Positions 1-6,537 of a DNA stretch of 44,521 bases are shown here, one piece after another (position 1 is the stretch's first letter; each line of letters starts with the position of its first letter). Source of the stretch: an uncultured Clostridia bacterium (GTDB lineage: Bacteria; Bacillota; Clostridia; Christensenellales; Aristaeellaceae); NCBI GenBank assembly GCA_934647165.1, contig CAKUFA010000016.1, positions 1 through 44,521 on the forward strand, read 5' to 3'. Both the position numbers and the translations under genes were made by a program. The notes beneath the pieces were generated by a model. That model ran no database searches, was not told where the DNA came from, and worked only from the letters and a program-made list of their open reading frames with translations.

Positions 1-1
1 G

Positions 2-88
2 GTGACCCCGCGTACCGTCTATAACCTGAAGTGCCGGGCTTTTAGCAGCATACGCGAGTTCTATGAAAAGCGAGGACAAGATCCATAA
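2..88 (+). pseudogene. C-terminal end of a sigma-70-like factor (cut by window edge)
   Basis: This is the last 28 codons of a reading frame entering from the left edge and ending at TAA 86-88. The readable peptide (TPRTVYNLKCRAFSSIREFY...) looks like the recognition helix and tail of region 4 of the small sigma-70-like factors carried by Tn916-type conjugative elements of Firmicutes. The next gene starts inside its 3' end, a layout common in those elements. Because the next gene is truncated, the element is probably a remnant, although this gene itself may be whole outside the window. The family call rests on a short peptide and is tentative. Confidence 0.5.
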
Positions 89-191
89 GCTGAGCTATAT
101 GTTAATCACGCAAGCAGTTGCCGGAGACGAAAATGCTTTGAGTGAGATCCTAAGCATTTATGAACCTTATCATAACGCACTGGTTACATAA
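63..191 (+). pseudogene. Truncated helix-turn-helix protein (HTH_16-like) of a mobile element
   Basis: The ATG at 63 overlaps the end of the sigma-like gene by 26 bases, in another frame. The 42-residue product contains the pattern ITQAVAGDENALSEILSIYE then PY, typical of the small HTH_16 proteins encoded next to the sigma gene in Tn916-like elements. Family members usually run a further 20-40 residues after the EPYxNAL motif; here the frame hits TAA at 189-191 just after it. The same point ends homology of a relic on the opposite strand, so this is a breakpoint rather than a natural end. Function is presumably lost. Confidence 0.5.
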
Positions 192-721
192 AGGTCTTGA
201 GCTTGCCAGCGGCAACGAATGTTTTGCCATTGAGCGCTTCCAGCTTTTCGGCATCAAAAACGAAATTGGTTACATTGGTTTCACGCTCTTCTTTTTTCGC
301 CTGTATCCAGATACGCAATGATGTGATTTACCTGACGGGCATAGGCTTTGAACGAAAAATGCTGAACTTCAAAAGGATCGTTTGGCGAAATTTCATGCCG
401 CTTCCATTCCAGACGGTCTACTGTTGCATCGCAGTCTTCAAAGAAAATGTCGATGCCGCTGTGATTATTTTCATCGTATACATGGATACCGTGCTTTTCA
501 GTATTAAGGAAGCGAAAATATGGAATGGGGACACCGGCATAACGATCAGGCTTTACGTCTTCCTGCGGAATTACAGGATCCCAAACCTGCTCGAAGGGTT
601 GCTTCAGGCCATTGTCCAAGAAATATGCCTGCCATGCTGCAACATCTTTTGGCGTCATTTCCATCGGATGTGCCGCAGGTTTTTCTATTACATTGACATT
701 CATGGTATGCAGTGCTATCAT
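192..721 (-). pseudogene. Relic of a DUF4132 protein with a BRCT-like tail, frameshifted and truncated
   Basis: The minus-strand frame from 721 to 281 encodes a 146-residue piece (VAAWQAYFLDNGLKQPFEQ motif, then a segment ending in ARQVNHIIAYLD) that resembles the C-terminal part of DUF4132 (MolR-like) proteins, which are normally many hundreds of residues long. After TGA at 283-281 the next frame over continues with sense: a charged linker, then LEALNGKTFVAAGKLKTF, the start of a BRCT-like domain. The two frames join at a run of six A's near 290, consistent with a one-base slip. The BRCT part stops abruptly at about 190. No plausible N-terminal part lies upstream of 721. I infer an internal fragment of a former gene or gene pair. 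DUF4132 function is poorly known. Confidence 0.55.
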
Positions 722-754
722 GAGTGCAGAATCAGAGCATACGGAGGAACGTCA

Positions 755-1378
755 ATGATAACCTGCAAAGATATAATTCTGCGTGATTTCAAAGAATCTG
801 ACATTGAAACGCGCGTTTATTGGGAAACGACCGAAACCGAATGGCAGTTATGGGATGCACCGTGGGAGTATGAAGGGTTAACAGACGGTGAACGCGCCGG
901 TGAGCTGAAAAAGTACATAGCCGACATGCACACGTGGGCGGAGCACGCACTCAATTTGAGTGCCGATGCGCGCCGATACTCGTTTCAGATAGAGACAAGC
1001 GTTGAGCACAAGTACATCGGCTGGGTAAGCAGCTATTGCATTGATGATGCGTACAATTACATCGACGGCGATGGCATGCGCGCCGTGGGCATTGCTATTC
1101 CGGATCAAACTGCGCGTGAGCACGGATATGCAACGCAGGCGCTGTGCGCATTCATTATGTATCTGCTTGATTGCGGCGAGAATGAAATTTACACGCAAAC
1201 CTGGTCGGGCAATATACGTATGATCGGTCTGGCAAAAAAGCTGGGTTTTGAGGAATGTTGCCGTAAGTTTGGAACACGCACCGTGCGCGGCGTACAGTGC
1301 GATGGACTTACGTTTAGGTTGAACAAAGAGCGTTTCCGGATTGTGTATGAAAAGATCATTGGCAGAATCCATGATTGA
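755..1378 (+). CDS. GNAT family N-acetyltransferase
   Basis: The 207-residue protein is similar in layout to GNAT acetyltransferases of the RimJ/RimL type, which move an acetyl group from acetyl-CoA to an amine of a protein, antibiotic or metabolite. It opens with ITCKDIILRDFKESDIE, the usual strand-1/helix-1 start. VGIAIPDQTAREHGYATQAL (about residues 110-129) is the acetyl-CoA loop (Q/R-x-x-G-x-A/G form), and the tail has the common TWSGNIRMIGLAKKLGF motif. I chose ATG 755 because GGAGG lies at 743-747, seven bases upstream; the longer open frame to 197 runs antisense through the DUF4132 relic. It stands alone, bounded by a terminator at 1385-1424. The substrate cannot be told from sequence. 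It is the only intact gene in the left 2.5 kb. Confidence 0.85.
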   Translation: MITCKDIILRDFKESDIETRVYWETTETEWQLWDAPWEYEGLTDGERAGELKKYIADMHTWAEHALNLSADARRYSFQIETSVEHKYIGWVSSYCIDDAYNYIDGDGMRAVGIAIPDQTAREHGYATQALCAFIMYLLDCGENEIYTQTWSGNIRMIGLAKKLGFEECCRKFGTRTVRGVQCDGLTFRLNKERFRIVYEKIIGRIHD

Positions 1379-1384
1379 TATAAA

Positions 1385-1424
1385 CATCCCGCCTTGCAGG
1401 TGCTGCGCGGCGGGATGCTTTATT
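1385..1424 (+). terminator. Intrinsic terminator after the GNAT gene
   Basis: CATCCCGCC (1385-1393) pairs with GGCGGGATG (1409-1417) over nine base pairs and is followed by CTTTATT. It begins six bases after the GNAT stop codon. Confidence 0.75.
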
Positions 1425-1624
1425 CTGTGCACAAATATGAAATTAAGCGGAAAGTCCGATATAATTCGGATATTCCAAGTTATTGTCGATTGCTGGCTGT
1501 TATAAAGCAGCATTGTTCGCTATTTGGCCATCGAACTCTGCTATGGCGAAAAAAGACAATCAACTTGCATTCAACCAAAGCGTGGATTATGCGAATATCA
1601 AAGCGTTGGAGAAGGTTCGGCAAC
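1425..1624. other. Intergenic stretch without a recognisable gene
   Basis: I see no supported gene here. A TATAAT (1460-1465) sits inside the small palindrome TCCGA-TATAAT-TCGGA (1455-1470 with one flanking base), which looks like a promoter -10 box inside an operator, but no good -35 box stands 17 bases upstream. A short plus-strand frame at about 1549-1620 has codon-like texture (DNQLAFNQSVDYANIKALEK) but no ribosome binding site, and I could not place it in a family; it may be another gene scrap. Confidence 0.3.
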
Positions 1625-1784
1625 TGTCGCTGTGCCGGAGGGAGGCGGCAATAGGCTCCCGGAGTGACGCCATAGAGCCTACGAAACGCCGCGCCCATCT
1701 GTGCTCTGTTTTGCAACCCAACGTGGGGGCGATTTCTTCCAGCGTCAGGGCAGTGGTGGCCAACAGCCGCGCTGCATGGGACAT
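1625..1784 (-). pseudogene. Relic of an AraC-family regulator (C-terminal HTH only, frameshifted)
   Basis: In one minus-strand frame, from 1784, the peptide HAARLLATTALTLEEIAPTL is the first helix-turn-helix of an AraC-type DNA-binding domain. In the neighbouring frame, from about 1716, it continues as LQNRAQMGAAFRRLYGVTPG then AY, the second HTH with the family signature (F-x-x-x-F/Y-G-x-T-P-x-x-Y/F-R). Joining them needs one frameshift around 1715-1722, best explained by loss of one base. No ligand-binding N-terminal domain precedes it; homology ends where a GH4 fragment on the other strand begins (about 1785). It is non-functional. Confidence 0.65.
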
Positions 1785-1916
1785 TGGAAGGGAGCCGTTT
1801 ATCAGGTCGCAATGTTGGATCCGCATCTGCAAAGTGAGCTTTCCATTGATGATATTGTGTCTCTGTGTGATGATTTGATTACTGCGCACGGCGACTGGCT
1901 TCCGAAATTTGAATAA
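1785..1916 (+). pseudogene. Relic of a GH4 glycosidase (C-terminus only)
   Basis: This plus-strand frame ends at TAA 1914-1916 and reads AVYQVAMLDPHLQSELSIDD followed by IVSLCDDLITAHGDWLPKF. That is the C-terminal end of NAD- and metal-dependent GH4 glycosidases of the alpha-galactosidase/alpha-glucosidase (MelA-like) type, which normally span about 430-460 residues. Only about 43 residues remain, with no NAD-binding domain upstream and no start or ribosome binding site. It abuts the AraC relic, a regulator type that often accompanies sugar-use genes, so both may derive from one lost sugar locus. Confidence 0.6.
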
Positions 1917-1920
1917 CCTG

Positions 1921-2346
1921 ATGCGCCGCGATGGAAGACTGTACATCACGGCGCCGCTTTCTATTATTGCAGTTTTATGTTATGCTGTGCCCGGCGCGGG
2001 ACGGCTTGCATGTGAATTGTACATTCTGCTTTCATGCCTTTTGCCGACCCTGATGGGCGGGGAAATGCTGACAGGCATGACACTGGTAGTGCTGGCCGCA
2101 AAGCATGTGATTCACCCGGAACGGATTTTGTATGTTGTGCTGGGTGTTGTAGTGATGATGACGTTCTATGCCAGCACAATCTTTGGCAGCTTTGCATTCT
2201 TTGCGGATTTGTCTGCCTACGTTTCGCCGCAGGAGAATTACGACTACACCATTGTCCATGGCTGCGGCATCTTTGGGGATTAAATTACGCCATTGCTTAA
2301 AAGCTGTGTTGATAAGACGTTGACCCTGTATCGCAAAAGCGGAAAA
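1921..2346 (+). pseudogene. Relic of a YdcF/DUF218-family membrane protein, nonsense-mutated
   Basis: An open frame of 120 codons from ATG 1921 encodes a run of membrane helices, then ENYDYTIVHGCGIFGD, and ends at TAA 2281-2283. Translation in the same frame past the stop gives ITPLLKSCVDKTLTLYRKSG, which continues the DUF218 pattern (normally xxDYIIVLGxG...TPLLxxRxDKAxxxY). So a Lys codon (AAA) seems to have become TAA, and several conserved residues have changed (L to H in IVLG, R to C before VDK). The rest of the DUF218 domain, with its SGGQG motif, is missing. There is no clear ribosome binding site. It is best read as a decaying gene. Confidence 0.6.
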
Positions 2347-2557
2347 TTACTGGGCAGATGTATCTTCGTTTTTGCCTGGAAAGGGTAGTCGTTTTTTCAG
2401 CTTTTGTGATACAACCAAATAATACCTTTGGCCGACAGACCGACCTACACGGCAACGCTGCCTGCGCAGCAAGGCTTTGTAGACAAGCTTGCAGCCGAAG
2501 AAAAGGAAAAAATCTTCTGCGGAGCAAAAAATGCTATTCTTCCTGCGAGAAATGTGA
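2347..2557. other. Degenerate stretch before mrnC, no intact gene
   Basis: I found no intact gene. A plus-strand frame at about 2430-2562 reads LPAQQGFVDKLAAEEKEKIF and resembles the last helix of some amidohydrolase proteins, but it is too short and unsupported to call. It ends in the TATAAT used as the mrnC promoter. Confidence 0.3.
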
Positions 2558-2563
2558 TATAAT
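2555..2563 (+). promoter_or_regulatory. Extended -10 promoter for the mrnC operon
   Basis: TGATATAAT at 2555-2563 is a perfect extended -10 element (TGN before TATAAT); no strong -35 box is seen. Transcription would start near 2570, which makes a start at the upstream in-frame GTG 2570 unlikely and supports the TTG start at 2624. Confidence 0.6.
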
Positions 2564-2623
2564 CAATCTGTGTGTGCGCATGTTTTGGCGCATCAACGAA
2601 CCGGATACGGGGAGGCGGAAGAA

Positions 2624-3043
2624 TTGTCCCTAAGGGAATTTTCCCCTTTGAAGGAGACAGAGGCACGGCTGCGCAGCCCTTTGCAGCTGGCACATCTGGG
2701 AGATGCGGTGTGGACGATGCTTGTCCGCTCAAGGCTAATCTTTCAGGGGAGAAATGTGCATCATATGCACCGCGATGCGGTGGCAGGGGTCAATGCGCAT
2801 GCGCAGGCAGAGGCGTATGCCCGCATGGAACCGTTGCTGAACGATGCAGAACGTGAAGTGGCCAAACGTGGCCGAAACGCCCATGCACGCCACCCGGCAC
2901 CCAAGCACCAGGATCCGGCGGATTATGCCATGGCAACCGCACTGGAAGCATTGTGCGGTTATTTGTATCTGACGGGGCAGGAGGAACGGCTGAAACTTCT
3001 GTTTTCCGCCAGCCAGGAGGAAAGTGAACGATGCCAGAAGTGA
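2624..3043 (+). CDS. mrnC: Mini-ribonuclease III (MrnC)
   Basis: The protein is a dimeric RNase III catalytic domain without a double-stranded-RNA-binding domain; the family matures 23S rRNA in Firmicutes. The signature LQLAHLGDAVWTMLVR, with the metal-binding Asp, lies near residues 21-36, and ALEALCGYLYLTGQEERL near the end carries the second acidic site. I chose TTG 2624 (139 residues, normal for the family) because GGGGAGG lies at 2609-2615; the frame is open back to GTG 2570, but the promoter leaves no room for a leader there. It overlaps thyX by 13 bases. In Firmicutes mrnC sits between cysS and thyX or rlmB; the cysS position is occupied by relics here. Confidence 0.9.
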   Translation: MSLREFSPLKETEARLRSPLQLAHLGDAVWTMLVRSRLIFQGRNVHHMHRDAVAGVNAHAQAEAYARMEPLLNDAEREVAKRGRNAHARHPAPKHQDPADYAMATALEALCGYLYLTGQEERLKLLFSASQEESERCQK

Positions 3044-3777
3044 AGCTGCACGTGGAGCTGATACGTCACACACTGTCACCGGAGGAAGTTGTGGCGTTGG
3101 GTGCGCGGCTGTGCTATTCACGTGCCAGTGTAAATGATTTGACCCAGCGAGTGGAGCAAAAGGATCAGACGGATTTTTGCAGGAAGATTCTCAGCATGGG
3201 GCATGAGTCCGTGCTGGAGCACGCATCCTTTACCTTTGGCGTTGAGGGTGTGAGCCGTGTGCTGCTGGCGCAGCTGACACGCCACCGCCTTGCGTCCTTT
3301 TCGGTGCAGAGTCAGCGGTATGTGTCCTATGAAAAGGGCTTTGGCTACATCGTGCCGCCGCAGATTGCAGCCCTTGGCGAAGAGGCACGGGAGGAATATG
3401 CTGCGCAGATGCAGCAGATGCACGAATGGTATGTTGCATGGCAGGAGAAACTTGGCAAAAAGGGCGAAGGATCCAATGAGGATGCGCGCTTTGTGCTGCC
3501 GGGAGCTTGTGAAACCCGGCTGATGGTGACCATGAATGTGCGGGAACTTCGGCATTTTTTTGAAATGCGGATGTGCAACCGTGCGCAGTGGGAAATCCGT
3601 GCCATGGCAGAGAAAATGCACCGATTGTGCATGGAGGTTGCGCCGGCATTGTTTGCAGATGCAGGCCCACGGTGTCTGAGAGGTCCGTGCCCGGAAGGCG
3701 AAAAATGCTGCGGTAACCAGCAGGCGATTAGGCAAACCCGGCAGGAAATGCTGGAAAGATTGAGGATTCAGGGATAA
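3031..3777 (+). CDS. thyX: Flavin-dependent thymidylate synthase ThyX
   Basis: ThyX makes dTMP from dUMP using methylene-tetrahydrofolate, FAD and NADPH in the cytoplasm, and differs entirely from ThyA. The family signature RHRxxSxxxxSxRY is intact at residues 84-97 (RHRLASFSVQSQRY), and MGHESVLEHASFTF at 56-69 is also typical. At 248 residues the length is normal. AGGAGG stands just before ATG 3031, within the end of mrnC, so the two are translationally linked. The C-terminal part carries several Cys (CLRGPC...CC), as in many clostridial ThyX proteins. Confidence 0.95.
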   Translation: MPEVKLHVELIRHTLSPEEVVALGARLCYSRASVNDLTQRVEQKDQTDFCRKILSMGHESVLEHASFTFGVEGVSRVLLAQLTRHRLASFSVQSQRYVSYEKGFGYIVPPQIAALGEEAREEYAAQMQQMHEWYVAWQEKLGKKGEGSNEDARFVLPGACETRLMVTMNVRELRHFFEMRMCNRAQWEIRAMAEKMHRLCMEVAPALFADAGPRCLRGPCPEGEKCCGNQQAIRQTRQEMLERLRIQG

Positions 3778-3828
3778 AAAGGATGGGTAGATAACCGATC
3801 CGGATTGACAGGTAAGGAGAAAAACGCA

Positions 3829-5010
3829 ATGGCTTTTTACAAGGATGCACCGAATCATCACACACGCAAAACCAACTATGCATCTCAGGGCTCCTGGGAT
3901 GATGAGGGGACGCACTATCGTGGTGCGGCTCGCCGTTTTGGACCGGATGTTGAAGAAAACAAAGCAGCCCGTGGCCAGCGCCATAGCAACAATGACCGCA
4001 AGGACGGATACCAGACCGGCTACCGTGACGGACGCGCCAGCTTTGGCGGCGAGAAGCGCGGCCATAGCCGCCCGGGCTATGGCGAAAATCATCGCGACGA
4101 GGGCTTCCGCAATGCGCGCGGCGATGCGTTCAAAGGCGGAAATACCCGTGGCGGCAATCGCACCAGAACGGCAGAGGCTGCGCCGGCAAAGAGTTACCGT
4201 GACTTTGAACATCGTGCACCGGCCGTAAAACCTGCGCCCCGCGCTATTCCCGTGAGTGCGCCTGCTGCTGTGCCTGAGTTGCCGCCAGAAAACCTGCTCA
4301 GCGGCCGCAACCCCATCCGTGAAGCTATCCGCAGCGGACGTGACATTGAGAAGCTGCTGGTGCAGCGCGGCGAGTTGTCCGGCTCCGCAAGGGAGATTGT
4401 GCAGATGGCGCGTGAAGCGCACATCGTGGTGCAGGAGGTTGATAAGAGTCGCCTGGACGAAATTACCCCGCATCACCAGGGAATGCTGGCGTATGCCTCC
4501 GCTTATCAGTATTCTACAGTGGATGCTATGCTTGAGACAGCCAAAGAACGCGGAGAGGAACCTTTCCTGATTCTGCTGGACGGCGTGACGGATCCGCACA
4601 ACCTGGGGGCGATTATCCGCACGGCAGAGTGTGTTGGCGCCCATGGCGTGATTGTGCCTGAACGGCGCAGCGTAGGGTTAACCCCTGCCGCAGTGAAGGC
4701 ATCTGCAGGCGCGGTAGAACACATGAAGGTGGCACGGGTAACCAACCTGAAACGAACCATTGAGGAGCTGAAGAAGCATGGCGTGTGGGCCTATGCTGTG
4801 ACCATGGATGGCGAGGATTATCAGAAAGTGGATTTCCATGGCGGCGTAGCGCTGGTGATTGGTGCAGAAGGCGAGGGCATCAGCCGCCTGACGCTGGAAA
4901 ACTGCGATTACCGAGTATCCCTGCCGCTGGAAGGCAGCATTGACAGCCTGAACGCCTCGGTGGCGGCAGGCGTAATGATGTACCGCGTGCTGGCTTCCCG
5001 CAAGGCATGA
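3829..5010 (+). CDS. rlmB: SpoU/TrmH-type 2'-O-ribose RNA methyltransferase (RlmB-like) with long disordered N-terminus
   Basis: The C-terminal 240 residues form a standard RlmB-like enzyme: a substrate-binding domain from about residue 155 (LLSGRNPIREAIRSGRDIEK), then the SPOUT knot with motif 1 DGVTDPHNLGAIIRTAE, motif 2 LVIGAEGEGIS and motif 3 SLPLEGSIDSLNASVAAGV. RlmB methylates the 2'-OH of a 23S rRNA guanosine with S-adenosylmethionine. The first 150 or so residues are unlike the core: rich in Arg, Gly, Asp, His and Asn, with several RGG/RG pairs, and probably disordered and RNA-binding. I chose ATG 3829, with TAAGGAG upstream, over the in-frame TTG at 3805. The stop overlaps rae1 (ATGA). 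Confidence 0.9.
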   Translation: MAFYKDAPNHHTRKTNYASQGSWDDEGTHYRGAARRFGPDVEENKAARGQRHSNNDRKDGYQTGYRDGRASFGGEKRGHSRPGYGENHRDEGFRNARGDAFKGGNTRGGNRTRTAEAAPAKSYRDFEHRAPAVKPAPRAIPVSAPAAVPELPPENLLSGRNPIREAIRSGRDIEKLLVQRGELSGSAREIVQMAREAHIVVQEVDKSRLDEITPHHQGMLAYASAYQYSTVDAMLETAKERGEEPFLILLDGVTDPHNLGAIIRTAECVGAHGVIVPERRSVGLTPAAVKASAGAVEHMKVARVTNLKRTIEELKKHGVWAYAVTMDGEDYQKVDFHGGVALVIGAEGEGISRLTLENCDYRVSLPLEGSIDSLNASVAAGVMMYRVLASRKA

Positions 5011-5516
5011 AACCGCTGCTGATTGTCGATGGTTATAATGTCATCGGCGCATGGGACGAAGCGGAACGCGGGCAATGGACGTTGGACGAGTGCAGAGATC
5101 GCTTGCAGCAACAGTTGGAGGAATACAGCGGCTATTCGGGCGAGGAGATTGTGCTGGTGTTCGACGGATATCAATCCGGCAGGCGACTGAGCACTGAGGA
5201 AAGCTATGGTGCGTTGACGCTGGTGTTCACGCGTCATGGAGAAACGGCTGACAGTTACATTGAACGCTTGGTTGCTTCTACGCCGCGCTACAGGCAGGTG
5301 CGCGTTGCCACCAGCGATGGGTTGGAGCAATCGCAAATCCTCTCAACAGGTGCGACGCGGCTGACATCACGAGAGCTTCTTGTGGAAATGCGGCAGGCGC
5401 GGCAAAGCGGCATGGATGCTCACAAGGCACAAAATGCCGGACGAAAAAAACGCTCCATTGCCAGTCGGCTGGGAGATGAAACCCTGGCCGCGTTGGAGAA
5501 AATGCGCCGGGGATAA
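5007..5516 (+). CDS. rae1: NYN-domain ribonuclease, Rae1/YacP family
   Basis: The 169-residue protein is a PIN-like NYN nuclease. It shows the acidic clusters of the family: LIVDGYNVIGAW at 5-16, VLVFDGYQSG at 49-58, TADSYIERLV, and VATSDGLEQ. In Bacillus subtilis the homologue Rae1 cuts certain mRNAs in the ribosomal A site. The last 30 residues are Lys/Arg-rich. ATG 5007 overlaps the rlmB stop by four bases, so the genes are translationally coupled; the order rlmB-rae1-sigH is widely conserved in Firmicutes. The symbol follows the family; specificity is not shown here. Confidence 0.85.
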   Translation: MKPLLIVDGYNVIGAWDEAERGQWTLDECRDRLQQQLEEYSGYSGEEIVLVFDGYQSGRRLSTEESYGALTLVFTRHGETADSYIERLVASTPRYRQVRVATSDGLEQSQILSTGATRLTSRELLVEMRQARQSGMDAHKAQNAGRKKRSIASRLGDETLAALEKMRRG

Positions 5517-5563
5517 CCTGAACCGAAAGAGAAAACACATGGACAAGGCAGGAACAGGAAACG

Positions 5564-6328
5564 ATGGACGACTGTGACATGGGCTTTACTGAGGAAGAGT
5601 TGGAAGCCTTAAACGCCATTGAGCGCGCCCGAAACGCCCGGGACGAAGAGGAGGCGGCGCTTGTGCTGCCGGAACTCAAGGAAGGCGACGATGAGAAAAG
5701 TGCTTACCCTGCCCATTATTCGGACATGACGGACGAGGAGATTGTTGCCCAGTGCCAAAGCGGCGATCCTGTGGCGACGGAATATCTGCTGGGTAAATAT
5801 AAGAACTTTGTACGCAGTAAGGCGCGCAGCTATTTTCTGATTGGCGCGGATCATGAGGACATTGTGCAGGAGGGAATGATCGGCCTGTACAAAGCCATCC
5901 GCGATTATCGGCCGGACAAGCTTAGCTCTTTCCGCGCATTTGCAGAACTGTGCATCACGCGGCAAATCATCACAGCCATTAAAACGGCCACCCGGCAAAA
6001 ACATATTCCGCTGAACAGCTATGTGTCACTCAATAAACCCCTGTATGATGAGGAATCTGACAGAACCCTTCTGGATGTAATTATCGAAGGACGCGCAACC
6101 AATCCGGAGGAGCTTATCATTGGGCAGGAAGACCTGCGCAATATTCACCACAAGATTGGCGAAGTGCTATCCCCACTGGAGCAGGAAGTTCTCAGCGATT
6201 ATCTGGATGGTAAAAGCTATCAGGAAATTGCCGATAACCTGGGGCGGCATGTAAAGTCCATTGACAATGCGCTGCAGCGTGTAAAACGAAAGCTGGAAAA
6301 ATATCTGGAAGAAGGAAATGGAAATTGA
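5564..6328 (+). CDS. sigH: RNA polymerase sigma-H factor
   Basis: SigH directs the transition from growth to sporulation in spore-forming Firmicutes. From residue 52 the protein follows B. subtilis SigH closely: KNFVRSKARSYFLIGADHED then IVQEGMIGLYKAIRDY (region 2), AFAELCITRQIITAIKTATR (2.4), and SYQEIADNLGRHVKSIDNAL (region 4 HTH). The acidic N-terminal extension of about 40 residues is longer than in B. subtilis (254 residues against about 218). ATG 5564 has AGGAAACG just upstream; ATG 5579 is a possible alternative. In most relatives rpmG, secE and nusG follow; here a separately promoted aroF does. Confidence 0.95.
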   Translation: MDDCDMGFTEEELEALNAIERARNARDEEEAALVLPELKEGDDEKSAYPAHYSDMTDEEIVAQCQSGDPVATEYLLGKYKNFVRSKARSYFLIGADHEDIVQEGMIGLYKAIRDYRPDKLSSFRAFAELCITRQIITAIKTATRQKHIPLNSYVSLNKPLYDEESDRTLLDVIIEGRATNPEELIIGQEDLRNIHHKIGEVLSPLEQEVLSDYLDGKSYQEIADNLGRHVKSIDNALQRVKRKLEKYLEEGNGN

Positions 6329-6356
6329 GCAATATCCACAAAGTTTCCGTTTCCTC

Positions 6357-6385
6357 TTGCGAAACATGCGCATGTGGTGTATGCT
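6357..6385 (+). promoter_or_regulatory. Sigma-A promoter of the aroF leader
   Basis: TTGCGA (6357-6362) and TATGCT (6380-6385) are separated by exactly 17 bases. Transcription would start near 6392, about 26 bases before the leader peptide ATG at 6418. Confidence 0.65.
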
Positions 6386-6417
6386 AAATAAAGATTGGAA
6401 GAAGGAGGTCATGTTCC

Positions 6418-6477
6418 ATGCATTGTGGCCGCATTGGTTACTATTATTACGCGCTGTACCGTTGGCACAGGGCGTGA
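6418..6477 (+). CDS. Tyr-rich leader peptide of the aroF attenuator
   Basis: A 19-codon ORF follows a strong GGAGG (6404-6408) at nine bases' spacing. Its product is MHCGRIGYYYYALYRWHRA: four Tyr codons in a row (6439-6450), a fifth at 6457-6459 and a Trp codon at 6463-6465. Runs of codons for the end product of the pathway are the hallmark of attenuation leader peptides, and the gene downstream starts the aromatic amino acid pathway. The stop codon (6475-6477) immediately follows the RNA segment that must be freed to block the terminator. A competing ATG at 6411, in another frame, is only two bases from the GGAGG and so less favoured. Confidence 0.8.
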   Translation: MHCGRIGYYYYALYRWHRA

Positions 6478-6507
6478 TTTTGCGTGGAAAATGACCGAAT
6501 CGCCCTG
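6446..6507 (+). promoter_or_regulatory. Alternative leader pairings (protector stem versus antiterminator)
   Basis: Two exclusive pairings can be read directly. (1) Protector: 6446-6457, starting inside Tyr codon 3, pairs with 6467-6478 at 11 of 12 positions (core CGCGCTGT/ACAGGGCG, one G-G mismatch). (2) Antiterminator: CAGGGCG 6468-6474 pairs with CGCCCTG 6501-6507, overlapping the 5' arm of the terminator. A ribosome stalled on the Tyr run would melt pairing 1, free 6468-6474 and favour the antiterminator. A ribosome reaching the stop codon would cover 6468-6474 and let the terminator fold. In addition, GGCCGCA 6427-6433 is complementary to TGCGGCC 6506-6512. Confidence 0.7.
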
Positions 6508-6537
6508 CGGCCTATGGCTGTGGGGCATTTCTTTTTT
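6502..6537 (+). terminator. Attenuator terminator in the aroF leader
   Basis: GCCCTGCGGCC (6502-6512) and GGCTGTGGGGC (6516-6526) form an 11-bp stem, counting three G-U pairs, with a TAT loop. ATTTCTTTTTT (6527-6537) gives the U tract. It lies between the leader peptide and the aroF start codon, so it would stop transcription before the gene unless prevented. Confidence 0.85.

Noticed and set aside
197..754. Long N-terminal extension of the GNAT frame
   Set aside because: It runs antisense through the DUF4132 relic and has no ribosome binding site, whereas ATG 755 has GGAGG at ideal distance.
878..1513. 211-residue minus-strand ORF over the GNAT gene
   Set aside because: Antisense shadow of the GNAT gene with no family resemblance and no start signals.
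3118..4644. 508-residue minus-strand ORF over thyX and rlmB
   Set aside because: It lies antisense to two well-identified genes; its repetitive sequence reflects the Arg/Gly-rich tail of RlmB read backwards.
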